Part shown: positions 12,018 through 22,194 of the stretch, one piece after another
Position numbering within the stretch: the stretch's first letter is position 1
Layout of the letters: every line of letters starts with the position of its first letter
Origin: Spartobacteria bacterium UBA695
GTDB taxonomy: Bacteria > Verrucomicrobiota > Verrucomicrobiia > Chthoniobacterales > Chthoniobacteraceae
Direction: 5' to 3'
Length of the DNA stretch: 64,000 nucleotides
NCBI GenBank assembly: GCA_002298145.1
Contig: DBMP01000007.1
Location: forward strand, 1-64,000
Made by a program: the position numbers and the translations under genes
Notes under the pieces: model-generated
The model's input: the letters and a program-made list of their open reading frames with translations, nothing else
Told to the model about the DNA's origin: nothing
Databases searched by the model: none

Positions 12018-15000
12018 TTAGGCGAGTCCCTCGGGAAGCGCGGGTGCGGCGGCCCCGGCGCGAACGTCGAGGCAGAGGCTCTGCATTTCCTTGATAAGGA
12101 CGTTGAACGATTCCGGGGTACCCGCCTCAAGCGAGTTGTCGCCCTTGACGATCGACTCGTAGATGCGTGTGCGGCCCTGCACGTCGTCCGATTTGACAGT
12201 TAAGAGTTCCTGGAGCGTATAGGCTGCGCCGTAGGCTTCGAGCGCCCAGACCTCCATTTCGCCGAAGCGCTGGCCACCGTATTGCGCTTTACCACCCAGC
12301 GGCTGCTGCGTGACGAGCGAGTACGGCCCCACGGCGCGGGCGTGGATCTTGTCCGCGACCAAGTGGCCCAGTTTCAGCATGTAAATGTAGCCGACAACCA
12401 CCTGCTGATCGAACGGATCGCCCGTGCGACCGTCGTAGAGGGTGGATTTGCCGTTATCGCCGACCCACGTGAAGCCGTCCACTTTCTGGGCTTGCTTGAG
12501 GTAGTCGAAAATCTGTTTCTCTTCGATACCGTCGAACACCGGGGTGGCCACCTTGAAGCCAAGCGCCTTAGCGGCGACGCCCAAGTGGGTCTCCAACACC
12601 TGTCCGACGTTCATACGAGAAGGCACGCCCAGCGGGTTCAGGACGATTTCCACCGGAGTTCCGTCCGCGAGGAACGGCATGTCCTCTTCGGGGACGATGC
12701 GGGCCACGACACCTTTGTTACCGTGGCGGCCTGCCATCTTGTCACCCACGGAGAGCTTCCGCTTGGAGGCGATGTAAACCTTGACCTGCTTGATGATGCC
12801 GGGATCGATCTCGTCGCCCGCTTCGATGCGGTCCATGGAGCGCTCGGTTTCGAGGTCGAGCTCATGGAAGCGGTGTTCGAACTGGCTGATGATCTCGCGG
12901 ATCTTGTTGCGGATCGGCGAGGGATCGATTTCGACGTGATCGTGAACGCTGGCGAGCTTGCGCAGGAGCGTCTTGGTGATCTTCCGGTTGGCCGGGATGA
13001 TGATTTCGCCGGTCTGGGCGTTGACGACGTCGAGCGGGATCTTCTCACCCAACAGGATGTTGGAGAGGGCTTCCGTCAACTGCTCGTGCAGCTCGTCCTT
13101 GCGGCGATTCAGATCCTCGGTCGCGGCCTTGATCTGGCGCTTGGTCTCCGCCGGGGTCAGCTTGGACTTGGCCAGCTCCTTGCGGGAGGAGACCTTGACG
13201 TCCATCACGATGCCGTAGGTGCCCGAAGGAACCGTCAGCGAGGTGTCCTTAACGTCGGCAGCCTTTTCACCGAAGATGGCGCGCAGGAGGCGCTCTTCAG
13301 GGGCGAGTTCGGTCTCGCTCTTCGGGGTGATCTTGCCGACGAGGATGTCGCCCGGCTTGATCTCGGCACCGATGCGGATGACGCCGTCCGGCCCGAGGTT
13401 GCGAAGCGCTTCCTCAGAGACGTTCGGGATGTCCCGCGTGATTTCTTCCGGTCCCAGCTTGGTGTCGCGGGCGCCGATTTCGAATTCGTCGATGTGGATG
13501 GAGGTGTAGATGTCCTCCTTCACGATCTTCTCGGAAATCAGGATAGCGTCCTCGAAGTTGTAGCCGTTCCACGGGGTGAAAGCGACCAGCACGTTGCGGC
13601 CCAGAGCGAGTTCGCCCTGCTGCGTATTCGGGCCGTCGGCAAGGACGTCGCCCTTCTTGATCTGCTGGCCTTTCTTGATGATCGGCTTCTGGTTGACGCA
13701 GGTGGAAGCGTTGGAACGCATGAACTTGCGCAGTTCATAGACGTACACGCCCTCGGCAACGTCGGTCTTGATCCGCTTTTTGCCTTCGGGCAGCGATCCG
13801 TCCTTGGTGACGATGATCTGGTCGGCGGTCACGGAGGCGGCGACGCCGTCAGCTTCCGCGAGGATCACGGCCTTGGAGTCGCGGGCGACCTTGCCTTCCA
13901 TGCCGGTGCCGACGAGCGGCGACTCGGAGACGAGAAGCGGCACGCCCTGGCGCTGCATGTTCGAACCCATCAACGCGCGGTTGGCGTCATCGTGTTCGAG
14001 GAAGGGAATCAAGCCAGCGGCCACGGAAACGAGCTGCTTGGGCGAAATGTCCATCAAGTGGACCATCGTCGGCTCCACCTCAAGGAAGTCGCCCCGGTGA
14101 CGGACGGCGATCTTCGGGTTGATGAACGAACCGTCTTTGTTGATCGGCACGTTGGCCTGAGCCACGTAGTAATTTTCTTCCTGGTCGCCGGTGAGATACT
14201 CGATCTTGTCGGTAACGCGCAGGTTTTCCACCACCCGGTAAGGCGTTTCGATAAACCCGAAATCGTTGATCCGGGCGTAGGTGGACATGGAGCTGATCAG
14301 ACCGATGTTAGGACCTTCAGGCGTCTCGATCGGGCAGATACGGCCGTAGTGGGAAGGATGAACGTCGCGGACTTCGAATCCAGCGCGGTCGCGGGAGAGG
14401 CCGCCCGGTCCAAGAGCCGAAAGACGGCGCTTGTGGGTGAGCTCGGCGAGCGGGTTGGTCTGGTCCATGAACTGCGAGAGCTGGGACCGGCCAAAGAAGT
14501 CGCGGATAACGGCGGAAAGGGCCTTCGGGTTGATGAGCTTCTGCGGCGTCATGCCTTCGATATTGACGTCGAAGAGGGTCATGCGCTCTTTGACCAAGCG
14601 CTCCGTACGGGCCAAGCCGACGCGGCACTGGTTGGCCAAAAGTTCACCCACGGTCCGCACGCGGCGGCTGCCAAGGTGATCGATATCGTCCAGGGAACCT
14701 TCGCCACGGCGCAGGCCAATCAGGTACTTCATCGCGGCGATGAAGTCGTCCTTGGTCATGACGCGCTCGTTGAGTTCGATCTGAAGACCGAGCTTCTGGT
14801 TGATCTTGTAACGGCCAACGCGGCCCAAGTCGTACTTCTTCGGATCGAAAAAGAGGCGCTTAAGGAGACCGCGAGCGTTCGGCACGGTGGGCGGATCGCC
14901 AGGGCGCAGGCGGCGGTAAATATCCTTGAGGGCTTCCTCTTCGTCGTGCGAGGGGTCCTTCTTGAGGGCCTTAATGATCGTGTCGTCGAGCTTGGTATCG

Positions 15001-15812
15001 ACGACTTGCACTTCCTTCACGCCCAAGTTGAGCACCTGGCGGATGGTGGCCTTGGTCAGCGGTTCAAAGGCACGGGCGACGGTGATTTCGCCATCGCGGA
15101 TGTCGCTGATAAGAACCTTGGTGGAAATTTCTTCCTCTTCGAGCTTCTCGGAGAGTTTGAGGACTTCGACTTGGTAGAAAAGCTTGATGATCTCCTCATC
15201 CGTGCCGTAGCCGATGGCGCGCAGGAAGGTGGAGGCCAGGAACTTCCGACGGCGACGGCGGCGGTCGAGGTAAATGTAGAGCAGGTCGTTGGTGTCGAAC
15301 TGAACTTCGAGCCAGGACCCGCGGTCAGGAATGATGCGGAAGCTGTAGAGAACCTTGCCGTTCAGGTGAACGGAAGATTCGAAGGCGATGCCCGGCGAGC
15401 GGTGCAACTGGCTGACCACGACGCGCTCGGCGCCGTTGATCACGAAAGTGCCCTGCGGGGTCATGAGCGGAATTTCGCCCATGTAAACCTTCTCTTCTTT
15501 GGTCCCCTTCTCGTCGATGAGGCGGAAGGTGATGTGAAGCGGGGCGCTAAAAGTCTGCCCCTCGCGCTGACATTCAAGCGCGCTCATCTTCGTCTCGCCG
15601 ATTTCATAGCTGACGAAGTCGAGCGTTACCTTCTCATCATAGCTCTGGATCGGAAAAACCTCACGAAAGACCGCTTGAAGGCCGATATCTTTTCGTTTAC
15701 TTGGGGTAACGTCCCGCTGAAGAAACTCGATATAGGAATTAACCTGAATCTCGATAAGATTAGGCGGTTCACTAACTTCCTTGAGTTTACCGAAGTAGAT
15801 TCGCTCTGACAT
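12018..15812 (-). CDS. rpoB: DNA-directed RNA polymerase subunit beta
   Basis: A 1264-residue beta subunit. The rifampicin-pocket region reads SQLSQFMDQTNPLAELTHKRRLSALGPGGL, with the usual sensitive-type residues Asp, His and Ser at the common resistance positions. GRICPIETPEGPNIGLI, NVLVAFTPWNGYNFEDAI and the C-terminal GGQRFGEMEVWALEAYGA are all present. It is preceded by a 304-bp spacer with several hairpins separating it from rplL. Confidence 0.98.
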   Translation of the reverse strand: MSERIYFGKLKEVSEPPNLIEIQVNSYIEFLQRDVTPSKRKDIGLQAVFREVFPIQSYDEKVTLDFVSYEIGETKMSALECQREGQTFSAPLHITFRLIDEKGTKEEKVYMGEIPLMTPQGTFVINGAERVVVSQLHRSPGIAFESSVHLNGKVLYSFRIIPDRGSWLEVQFDTNDLLYIYLDRRRRRRKFLASTFLRAIGYGTDEEIIKLFYQVEVLKLSEKLEEEEISTKVLISDIRDGEITVARAFEPLTKATIRQVLNLGVKEVQVVDTKLDDTIIKALKKDPSHDEEEALKDIYRRLRPGDPPTVPNARGLLKRLFFDPKKYDLGRVGRYKINQKLGLQIELNERVMTKDDFIAAMKYLIGLRRGEGSLDDIDHLGSRRVRTVGELLANQCRVGLARTERLVKERMTLFDVNIEGMTPQKLINPKALSAVIRDFFGRSQLSQFMDQTNPLAELTHKRRLSALGPGGLSRDRAGFEVRDVHPSHYGRICPIETPEGPNIGLISSMSTYARINDFGFIETPYRVVENLRVTDKIEYLTGDQEENYYVAQANVPINKDGSFINPKIAVRHRGDFLEVEPTMVHLMDISPKQLVSVAAGLIPFLEHDDANRALMGSNMQRQGVPLLVSESPLVGTGMEGKVARDSKAVILAEADGVAASVTADQIIVTKDGSLPEGKKRIKTDVAEGVYVYELRKFMRSNASTCVNQKPIIKKGQQIKKGDVLADGPNTQQGELALGRNVLVAFTPWNGYNFEDAILISEKIVKEDIYTSIHIDEFEIGARDTKLGPEEITRDIPNVSEEALRNLGPDGVIRIGAEIKPGDILVGKITPKSETELAPEERLLRAIFGEKAADVKDTSLTVPSGTYGIVMDVKVSSRKELAKSKLTPAETKRQIKAATEDLNRRKDELHEQLTEALSNILLGEKIPLDVVNAQTGEIIIPANRKITKTLLRKLASVHDHVEIDPSPIRNKIREIISQFEHRFHELDLETERSMDRIEAGDEIDPGIIKQVKVYIASKRKLSVGDKMAGRHGNKGVVARIVPEEDMPFLADGTPVEIVLNPLGVPSRMNVGQVLETHLGVAAKALGFKVATPVFDGIEEKQIFDYLKQAQKVDGFTWVGDNGKSTLYDGRTGDPFDQQVVVGYIYMLKLGHLVADKIHARAVGPYSLVTQQPLGGKAQYGGQRFGEMEVWALEAYGAAYTLQELLTVKSDDVQGRTRIYESIVKGDNSLEAGTPESFNVLIKEMQSLCLDVRAGAAAPALPEGLA

Positions 15813-15898
15813 AGGTGGTGCGTTGGGTTGGGGCCGTCTGCCGGCTGGAAAGGAAACTTGAGAGGCAGCGGTAAAGTTACCGATTCATCTTGGGCTTT

Positions 15899-16092
15899 CC
15901 GGCACCATGCCGGATAAAAGCAATAGGCCGAAAGGCGCGAGTCGTCAAACGACCCGCGGCTTTCGGTCTCTGATCTTGAAATCGGTGATACGCTGAGTGG
16001 TTCAGAAAGTGCGTGCTCCCCAGGGAAAAATTGGGCGTCTAAACTAAAAGACAAGCAGGCGTGCGGCAAGCCTTTTTTCGCTTGCCGCACGC
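15899..16092 (-). promoter_or_regulatory. Hairpin-rich rplL-rpoB spacer (attenuator/processing region)
   Basis: The gap between rplL and rpoB is 304 bp and has three strong stems on the minus strand: a GCGTGCGGCAAGC stem at 16092-16059, a CCGAAAG...CTTTCGG long stem at 15966-15928, and CCGGCA/TGCCGG at 15913-15899. None has a clean T-run, so a partial terminator or an RNase processing site, as at the corresponding place in E. coli, is the likeliest role. Confidence 0.5.
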
Positions 16093-16116
16093 ACAAAAGG
16101 ATCGATTTTTTCGAAA

Positions 16117-16494
16117 TTACTTAATTTCGACCTTGGCGCCAGCCGCTTCGATCTTCTTCTTGATCTCTTCGGCTTCTTCCTTCGTCACGCCTTCCTTGAT
16201 GGTCTTAGGGGCGCTCTCGACGAGGGCTTTGGCATCAGCGAGGCCGAGGCCGGAAACCGCAGCGCGGACTTCCTTAATGACCCCGATCTTGTTGCCACCG
16301 ACTTCCTTCAGAACGACGTCGAAGGAGGTCTTTTCTTCCACGGGCGCCGCGGCGGCACCTGCGGGAGCAGCGGCGACGGCAACGGGAGCCGCGGCGCTAA
16401 CGCCCCACTTGGTTTCGAGAGATTTGACGAGTTCAGCAACTTCCAGGACGGTGAGGCCGCTGAGTTGGTCGACGATTGCGTTAATATCAGCCAT
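16117..16494 (-). CDS. rplL: 50S ribosomal protein bL12 (L7/L12)
   Basis: A 125-residue L7/L12 stalk protein. The N-terminal dimerisation helices (LTVLEVAELVKSLETKWGV), Ala/Pro-rich hinge (residues about 34-52) and C-terminal domain (KTSFDVVLKEVGGNKIGVIK ... GLGLADAKALVE) are all typical. It recruits translation GTPases. It follows rplJ with a 159-bp hairpin-rich gap. Confidence 0.97.
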   Translation of the reverse strand: MADINAIVDQLSGLTVLEVAELVKSLETKWGVSAAAPVAVAAAPAGAAAAPVEEKTSFDVVLKEVGGNKIGVIKEVRAAVSGLGLADAKALVESAPKTIKEGVTKEEAEEIKKKIEAAGAKVEIK

Positions 16495-16653
16495 TGTATG
16501 TTTCGGTGTCGTCGTTGACCGGAGGCTTCCGGTGGTTTAAGGCGAACGGCCGTTCGCCCGACGAGGAACCAGTTTGTTGTTTTACTTGGTGTTTTCTCGC
16601 GGGAGGGTTCCTCCCGCAAAAAAGGTTCTTTTGTAGGAATTGCGGGCCTTCGC

Positions 16654-17202
16654 TTACGCGGCGGCTTCGCCTCCCTCGGTTGCGGCGGGAGCTTCGGCAC
16701 CCTCGTTCTTCGCCTTGAGCACGCGAGCCAGCGCGGAGGCCGGTTCGTTGAGCAGGCGGACGAGTTGACCAGCGGGGGCCTGAAGGACACCCAGGAGGGT
16801 GGCCAGGAGGACTTCGCGGCTCGGGAGGTCGGCGATGGAGTTAATCTGGTCAACACTCACGACCAGGTTATCCACGACACCGATCTTGATCTCGGGCTTT
16901 TTGGCTTCGCCAACGAAAGTTTTCAGCACCTTGGCGGCGGCGGCGACGTCTTTATCGCCGATCACGATGGCCGTCTGGCCTTTGAGATCAGACGAGATGT
17001 CCGGGAGGCCGATTTGGCTCAGCGCACGGCGCAGGAAGGTGTTTTTGACCACCCGGTACTCCGCGCCGATTTCGGCAAGGCGGTTCCGAAGGATGGAAAA
17101 TTGATCAACGCGCAGGCCGGTGTAATCCGTGACCAACACGAAGGGCGAGGCGTTCAGCTTCGCCTGCAAATCTTCAACGATAGTGACTTTTTCGGGTCTC
17201 AT
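16654..17202 (-). CDS. rplJ: 50S ribosomal protein uL10
   Basis: A 182-residue L10. It starts MRPEKVTIVEDLQAKL and contains the FVLVTDYTGLRVDQFSILR segment, VVKNTFLRRAL, and a C-terminal helix region that anchors L12 dimers, ending in an Ala-rich tail. It starts 15 bp after rplA. L10-L12 autoregulation is known from other bacteria; the leader here is too short for a separate promoter. Confidence 0.96.
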   Translation of the reverse strand: MRPEKVTIVEDLQAKLNASPFVLVTDYTGLRVDQFSILRNRLAEIGAEYRVVKNTFLRRALSQIGLPDISSDLKGQTAIVIGDKDVAAAAKVLKTFVGEAKKPEIKIGVVDNLVVSVDQINSIADLPSREVLLATLLGVLQAPAGQLVRLLNEPASALARVLKAKNEGAEAPAATEGGEAAA

Positions 17203-17217
17203 GATGTGCGGCTCGTG

Positions 17218-17922
17218 TTATACGGTTTTGGAGAACGAGGAGGCGTCAACCTTGATGCCCGGCGTTTGGGACGCGGCGAGCGTGACGTTGTGCACGAAGG
17301 TGCCCTTGGCCGAGGAAGGCCGGGATTTGATGATGGCGTCGATCACGGCAGAACCGTTTTCAACAAGAGCTGCCTCGGAGAAGGAGAATTTGCCGAAGGG
17401 AACGGCGACATTGCCGTTCTTGTCGAGCTTGAACTCAACGCGGCCCGCTTTGACTTCCTTGACAGCCTTGGCGGTGTCTTCGGTCACGGTGCCAGTCTTC
17501 GGGTTCGGCATCAAACCGCGCGGTCCAAGGACTTTACCGAGTTTACGAACTTCGCTCATGGCGCCGGGAGTGGCGACAGCGACATCAAAGTCCTGGAAGC
17601 CTTCCTGGATCTTCTTGATAAGGTCTTCGAATCCGACGAATTCGGCCCCGGCTTCGCGGGCGGCGTCAGCGGCCTGGCCCTGGGCGAAAACGAGCACGCG
17701 GACGGTTTTGCCGCTGCCGTGAGGGAGCGGGGTGGTGCCGCGCACCATTTGGTCGGATTGCTTGGGATCGACGCCGAGACGGAACGAAAGGGTCACGGTC
17801 TGGTCGAATTTAGCGGCGGGCAGTGTCTTTAAAAGAGCGATTGCCTCCGCGAAAGGATACGCCTTGGCTCCCTCCACCTTTTCGGCGGCGGCGCGATAGC
17901 GTTTGCTTCTGTGTGTTGCCAT
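17218..17922 (-). CDS. rplA: 50S ribosomal protein uL1
   Basis: A 234-residue L1. It has the conserved KRYRAAAEKVEGAKAYPFAEA start, FDQTVTLSFRLGVDPKQSDQMVRGT, LGPRGLMPNPKTGTVT and a C-terminal SSAKGTFVHNVTLAAS. It forms the L1 stalk of the 50S subunit. The ATG at 17922 was chosen from homology; an upstream in-frame extension to 18063 has no L1-like sequence. Unusually, an intrinsic terminator separates it from rplK, so it may have its own promoter or depend on read-through. Confidence 0.96.
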   Translation of the reverse strand: MATHRSKRYRAAAEKVEGAKAYPFAEAIALLKTLPAAKFDQTVTLSFRLGVDPKQSDQMVRGTTPLPHGSGKTVRVLVFAQGQAADAAREAGAEFVGFEDLIKKIQEGFQDFDVAVATPGAMSEVRKLGKVLGPRGLMPNPKTGTVTEDTAKAVKEVKAGRVEFKLDKNGNVAVPFGKFSFSEAALVENGSAVIDAIIKSRPSSAKGTFVHNVTLAASQTPGIKVDASSFSKTV

Positions 17923-18083
17923 AGATTGGTGCAGTGCGAACGGTGATTTTACCCCCTTTGGAACTCCAATAGGGGAGCAGAATTCACCTCCTGCTGTTAA
18001 AGTTGGAAGGCGGAGTATGCGGTCTAAGGGGAAAAACGCAACGGTTTTTTCGCCATTGCACAAATTTTCCGTTGACCGCGTTT

Positions 18084-18118
18084 AAAAAAAGAGCCGCACC
18101 GACGTCGCGGTGCGGCTC
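18084..18118 (-). terminator. Intrinsic terminator between rplK and rplA
   Basis: On the minus strand GAGCCGCACCG pairs with CGGTGCGGCTC around a short loop and is followed immediately by seven T. It lies 27 bases after the rplK stop and about 160 bases before the rplA start. Its strength suggests a real termination or attenuation point inside the usual L11-L1 cluster. Confidence 0.85.
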
Positions 18119-18144
18119 AAAAGAGAATTCAGAGAATCGCTTGA

Positions 18145-18570
18145 TTAACCTTCGATCTCGATGCCCATCTGGCGGGCCGTTCCAGCGATAACGCGGAAAC
18201 CGGCTTCATCATTCCGGGAATTGAGGTCCTTGGCTTTGATCTTGACGATGTCCAGGACTTGCTTCTTGGTGAGCTTGGCCACCTTGGTCTTGTTCGGTTC
18301 TTTGGAACCGGCGGCGATCCCGGCGGCCTTCTTCAGGAGAATGGCGGCGGGCGGCGACTTGGTGATGAAGCTGAAGCTCTTGTCTTTGTAGACGGTGATG
18401 ACGACCGGGAGAATGTCTCCGGCCTGCTTCTGCGTGGTGGCGTTAAATTCCTTGCAGAACGCCATGATGTTGACGCCTTGCTGACCGAGCGCGGGCCCGA
18501 TGGGGGGCGCGGGGTTCGCCTGGCCGGCGGGAATCTGCAATTTAATCTGTCCTACGACTTCTTTAGCCAT
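18145..18570 (-). CDS. rplK: 50S ribosomal protein uL11
   Basis: A 141-residue L11. It has the N-terminal GQIKLQIPAGQANPAPPIGP loop, the ALGQQGVNIMAFCKEFN segment and a C-terminal rRNA-binding domain with SPPAAILLKKAAGI and AGTARQMGIEIEG. It forms the GTPase-associated centre. It starts 57 bp after nusG and is followed by a strong terminator. Confidence 0.97.
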   Translation of the reverse strand: MAKEVVGQIKLQIPAGQANPAPPIGPALGQQGVNIMAFCKEFNATTQKQAGDILPVVITVYKDKSFSFITKSPPAAILLKKAAGIAAGSKEPNKTKVAKLTKKQVLDIVKIKAKDLNSRNDEAGFRVIAGTARQMGIEIEG

Positions 18571-18627
18571 GTGAAAAGGTGGGTGCGGGTTGGTTGATGA
18601 AAATTTGGTGGCTTGGGTTCGCGACGC

Positions 18628-19191
18628 TTAGGAGCGCTCGACCTGCCAGTATTCGAGTTCGACCGGGGTGGAACGCCCGAAGATGCTGACGGAAACGCGG
18701 AGTTTGCCGCGTTCGGGGTCGATCTCTTCGACGACGCCACTCTGGTTTTGGAATGGCCCATCGGCGACCTTCACGGTTTCGCCGACTTCGAAGCTGACCT
18801 TCGGTTTGACGGTGTCTTCGCGTTCGGCCATCTGGGCGAGCATCGTCTCCACTTCCTGGTCGCGCATGGGAATCGGGCGGTCTTTCGTTCCCGCAAAGCC
18901 GATCACCCCTGTCGTTTCACGAATGAAATACCAGGTGCGGTCGACGAGCTGATTTTGCTCGTCGAGCAGGTGCATGTTGATAATGAGGTAGCCAGGAAGG
19001 AGCTTGCGAACGGTTTCGGTCCGTTTGCCCCGTTTGACCTCGGATACGCGCTCGGTGGGAATCAATACCTCGAAAATGAGATCGCCCATTTCCTCGGTCT
19101 TGATGCGCTTGACGATGTTGTCATGCACTTTCTGTTCCTGTCCGGACAGAACGTGCACTGCGAACCACTGACTGCGTGCCGTGTTTGCCAT
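18628..19191 (-). CDS. nusG: Transcription termination/antitermination factor NusG
   Basis: A 187-residue NusG. The NGN domain starts WFAVHVLSGQEQKV and has VLIPTERVSEVKRGKR and LLPGYLIINM; the C-terminal KOW domain has VGETVKVADGPFQNQSGVVEEID. It couples RNA polymerase with Rho or ribosomes. Its ATG overlaps the secE stop (TAATG arrangement), so the two are translationally coupled. The longer frame to 19353 lies inside secE and was rejected. Confidence 0.96.
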   Translation of the reverse strand: MANTARSQWFAVHVLSGQEQKVHDNIVKRIKTEEMGDLIFEVLIPTERVSEVKRGKRTETVRKLLPGYLIINMHLLDEQNQLVDRTWYFIRETTGVIGFAGTKDRPIPMRDQEVETMLAQMAEREDTVKPKVSFEVGETVKVADGPFQNQSGVVEEIDPERGKLRVSVSIFGRSTPVELEYWQVERS

Positions 19192-19418
19192 TACTTTTGC
19201 CAACCTCCGCCGGTAAGCACACCCACGACGTTCAGGAGTACGAAATCCAGGAGCGCGATATAGCCGCTCAGAATGAGCATGGCGACGACCACGACGAGCG
19301 TAGAATCGACCAGTTCCTTGTATTTCTTGAACCCTCTCTCCTTCGGATCCCACGGCCAGCTTGCCTTGGCAAGCTCTCCGCGGACTTCGGAGATGAACGT
19401 TTTGGTTTGTGCGAGCAT
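19191..19418 (-). CDS. secE: Preprotein translocase subunit SecE
   Basis: A 75-residue SecE of the short one-helix type. It has an amphipathic N-terminal helix with the diagnostic EVRGELAKASWPWDPKERGF segment, followed by one transmembrane helix (LVVVVAMLILSGYIALLDFVL). It stabilises SecY in the inner membrane. The ATG at 19418 was chosen because a longer frame would run into the tRNA-Trp gene only 18 bp upstream. It is followed by nusG with an overlapping stop and start. Confidence 0.94.
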   Translation of the reverse strand: MLAQTKTFISEVRGELAKASWPWDPKERGFKKYKELVDSTLVVVVAMLILSGYIALLDFVLLNVVGVLTGGGWQK

Positions 19419-19436
19419 GAAGTTTAATTTGAAGAA

Positions 19437-19509
19437 CAGGCCAGGAGGGACTCGAACCCCCAACAGGCGGTTTTGGAGACCGCTACTCTACCAATTGAGT
19501 TACTGACCT
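19437..19509 (-). tRNA. tRNA-Trp (anticodon CCA)
   Basis: On the minus strand a complete cloverleaf runs from AGGTCAG (5' acceptor) to CTGGCCT plus discriminator G. The D-arm reads AACTCAATTGGTAGAGT, the anticodon stem GCGGT/ACCGC encloses CTCCAAA, and the T-arm contains GGTTCGAGTCC. The anticodon is CCA, decoding UGG. CCA is not encoded. It lies between tuf and secE, a classic position. Confidence 0.96.
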
Positions 19510-19548
19510 TAAGTTCTTCGGTGCTTTGGGGCGTCTTTTAAGGGACGC

Positions 19549-20733
<1,185 letters not shown>

Positions 20734-20827
20734 TTTAGGATCTCCTCGTTCTCTTGAGTTTAGGTTTTATTGTTAAAAGTGTTTGTTGAAGTCCGGCTCG
20801 CCTTGCCGCGTTTCTCATGCGGAGGGG

Positions 20828-20900
<73 letters not shown>

Positions 20901-21272
20901 GTCTTTTCCCTGCAGGAGAAGGTAACCTCGACAAGCCGGTATGAAACCAACCCAACGCGGCGGCCAACTCCTACGCCCAAACGAGCCATGGGGCGAAAAA
21001 CCCCCGGACCGATCCGCCTCTCGGCAGACTCAGGTGTCGGGTTCGAATTTCACTCTTTGGTCGTAAAAGCGAGTGGGGAAGGTAGCAAAAGCGGGCGGGC
21101 TGTCAAAAGGTTTTCTTTGGCACCCCCAAAAAAGTTTCCGCCTTTTCAAAACGCCCCCTCTGCGACGCGGACCCGCGCCACAAGCGGCTCCGCGGAAGTT
21201 TTCTTGCGTAAAAGCGAAGATTTTACTCGCCACGGCGGCCGAACCCGCCTAAAAGGCTCCTCCCCTTTTTCA
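20901..21272. other. Intergenic region without recognised gene
   Basis: This 372-bp gap separates the divergent tRNA-Thr/tuf block and hisG. An open frame continues upstream of hisG here but its residues are low-complexity and unlike any family. A GGGTTCGAAT string near 21048 resembles a tRNA T-loop, but no matching T-stem or acceptor stem exists. Promoters for both directions must lie here; none is clear enough to call. Confidence 0.5.
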
Positions 21273-22151
21273 ATGAGCCAGAAGATCCTTAGAATCGGGC
21301 TTCCCTCGGGAAGTCTCCAGGAACCCACCCTCGCCCTTTTCGGCAAGGCGGGCTTCCATATTAACGTGCCGAAGCGCTCCTACAAGCCTTCCGTCGACGA
21401 CCCCGAGGTGGAGATCCGCCTCCTGCGGGCCCAGGAAATCAGCCGCTACGTGGAGCACGGCTACCTCGACATGGGGCTCACTGGCCGGGACTGGATTGTT
21501 GAAAACGCCTCGGATGTGCAGATGCTCGGGGAATTGATGTTCTCCAAGGTCAGCAGCGCCCCGACCCGCTGGGTGCTGGTGGTCCCCGAGGCCTCGCCCA
21601 TCCAATCCGTTAAAGATTTGCAAGGCAAGACCATCGCCACGGAGGCGATCGGCATGACCAAGCGCTTCCTGGAATGCAATGGCGTCGAAGCCAAAGTGGA
21701 ATTTTCCTGGGGCGCGACCGAAGTGAAAGTGCCCGACCTGGTCGACGCCATCGTGGACGTCACCGAGACGGGCTCCTCGCTCAAGGCCAATAAACTGCGC
21801 ATCGTGGAGACCTTGATGACCTCCTCCCCGCAGGTCATCGCCAACAATGCCGCGTGGGCCGACGACTGGAAGCGCAGCAAGATGGAGAACATCATGCTGC
21901 TCTTGACCGGCGCCCATAACGCCCGCGACAAGGTCGGCCTCAAAATGAATATCGAAGAAAAGGCATTGCAGAATCTTCTCGATGCCCTACCCTCGCTCCG
22001 CAATCCGACCATCTCTCAGCTCGCCCAGGGTGGGTGGGTCGCCGTGGAAACGGTGATTGATGAGAAGGTTGTGCGGGAGATCATTCCCCAGCTGAAGGCA
22101 CTCGGTGCCGAGGGGATCATCGAATACCCCCTGAACAAAGTCGTTTACTAG
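21273..22151 (+). CDS. hisG: ATP phosphoribosyltransferase, long form
   Basis: A 292-residue HisG, first enzyme of histidine synthesis, condensing ATP and PRPP. It has LRIGLPSGSLQEPT, GYLDMGLTGRDWI, and DLVDAIVDVTETGSSLKANKLR containing the PRPP loop. The length and a C-terminal ACT-like segment (about residues 215-292) indicate the long, HisZ-independent, histidine-inhibited form. The ATG at 21273 matches the family start; the upstream extension is not protein-like. No other his genes are adjacent. Confidence 0.95.
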   Translation: MSQKILRIGLPSGSLQEPTLALFGKAGFHINVPKRSYKPSVDDPEVEIRLLRAQEISRYVEHGYLDMGLTGRDWIVENASDVQMLGELMFSKVSSAPTRWVLVVPEASPIQSVKDLQGKTIATEAIGMTKRFLECNGVEAKVEFSWGATEVKVPDLVDAIVDVTETGSSLKANKLRIVETLMTSSPQVIANNAAWADDWKRSKMENIMLLLTGAHNARDKVGLKMNIEEKALQNLLDALPSLRNPTISQLAQGGWVAVETVIDEKVVREIIPQLKALGAEGIIEYPLNKVVY

Positions 22152-22194
22152 TAAAAGCTAGTTTTTAACCAGCCAAGTAGAACAGCAGTCACGT

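Noticed and set aside
12282..15809. Open frame of 1175 codons on the plus strand opposite rpoB
   Set aside because: It mirrors rpoB codon bias in high-GC DNA, has no recognisable motifs, and rpoB is certain on the other strand.
19419..19463. N-terminal extension of SecE
   Set aside because: It would translate part of the tRNA-Trp gene; the ATG at 19418 gives a normal SecE.
21010..21062. Possible tRNA fragment with GGGTTCGAAT
   Set aside because: No T-stem pairing, acceptor stem or anticodon arm can be formed around it.
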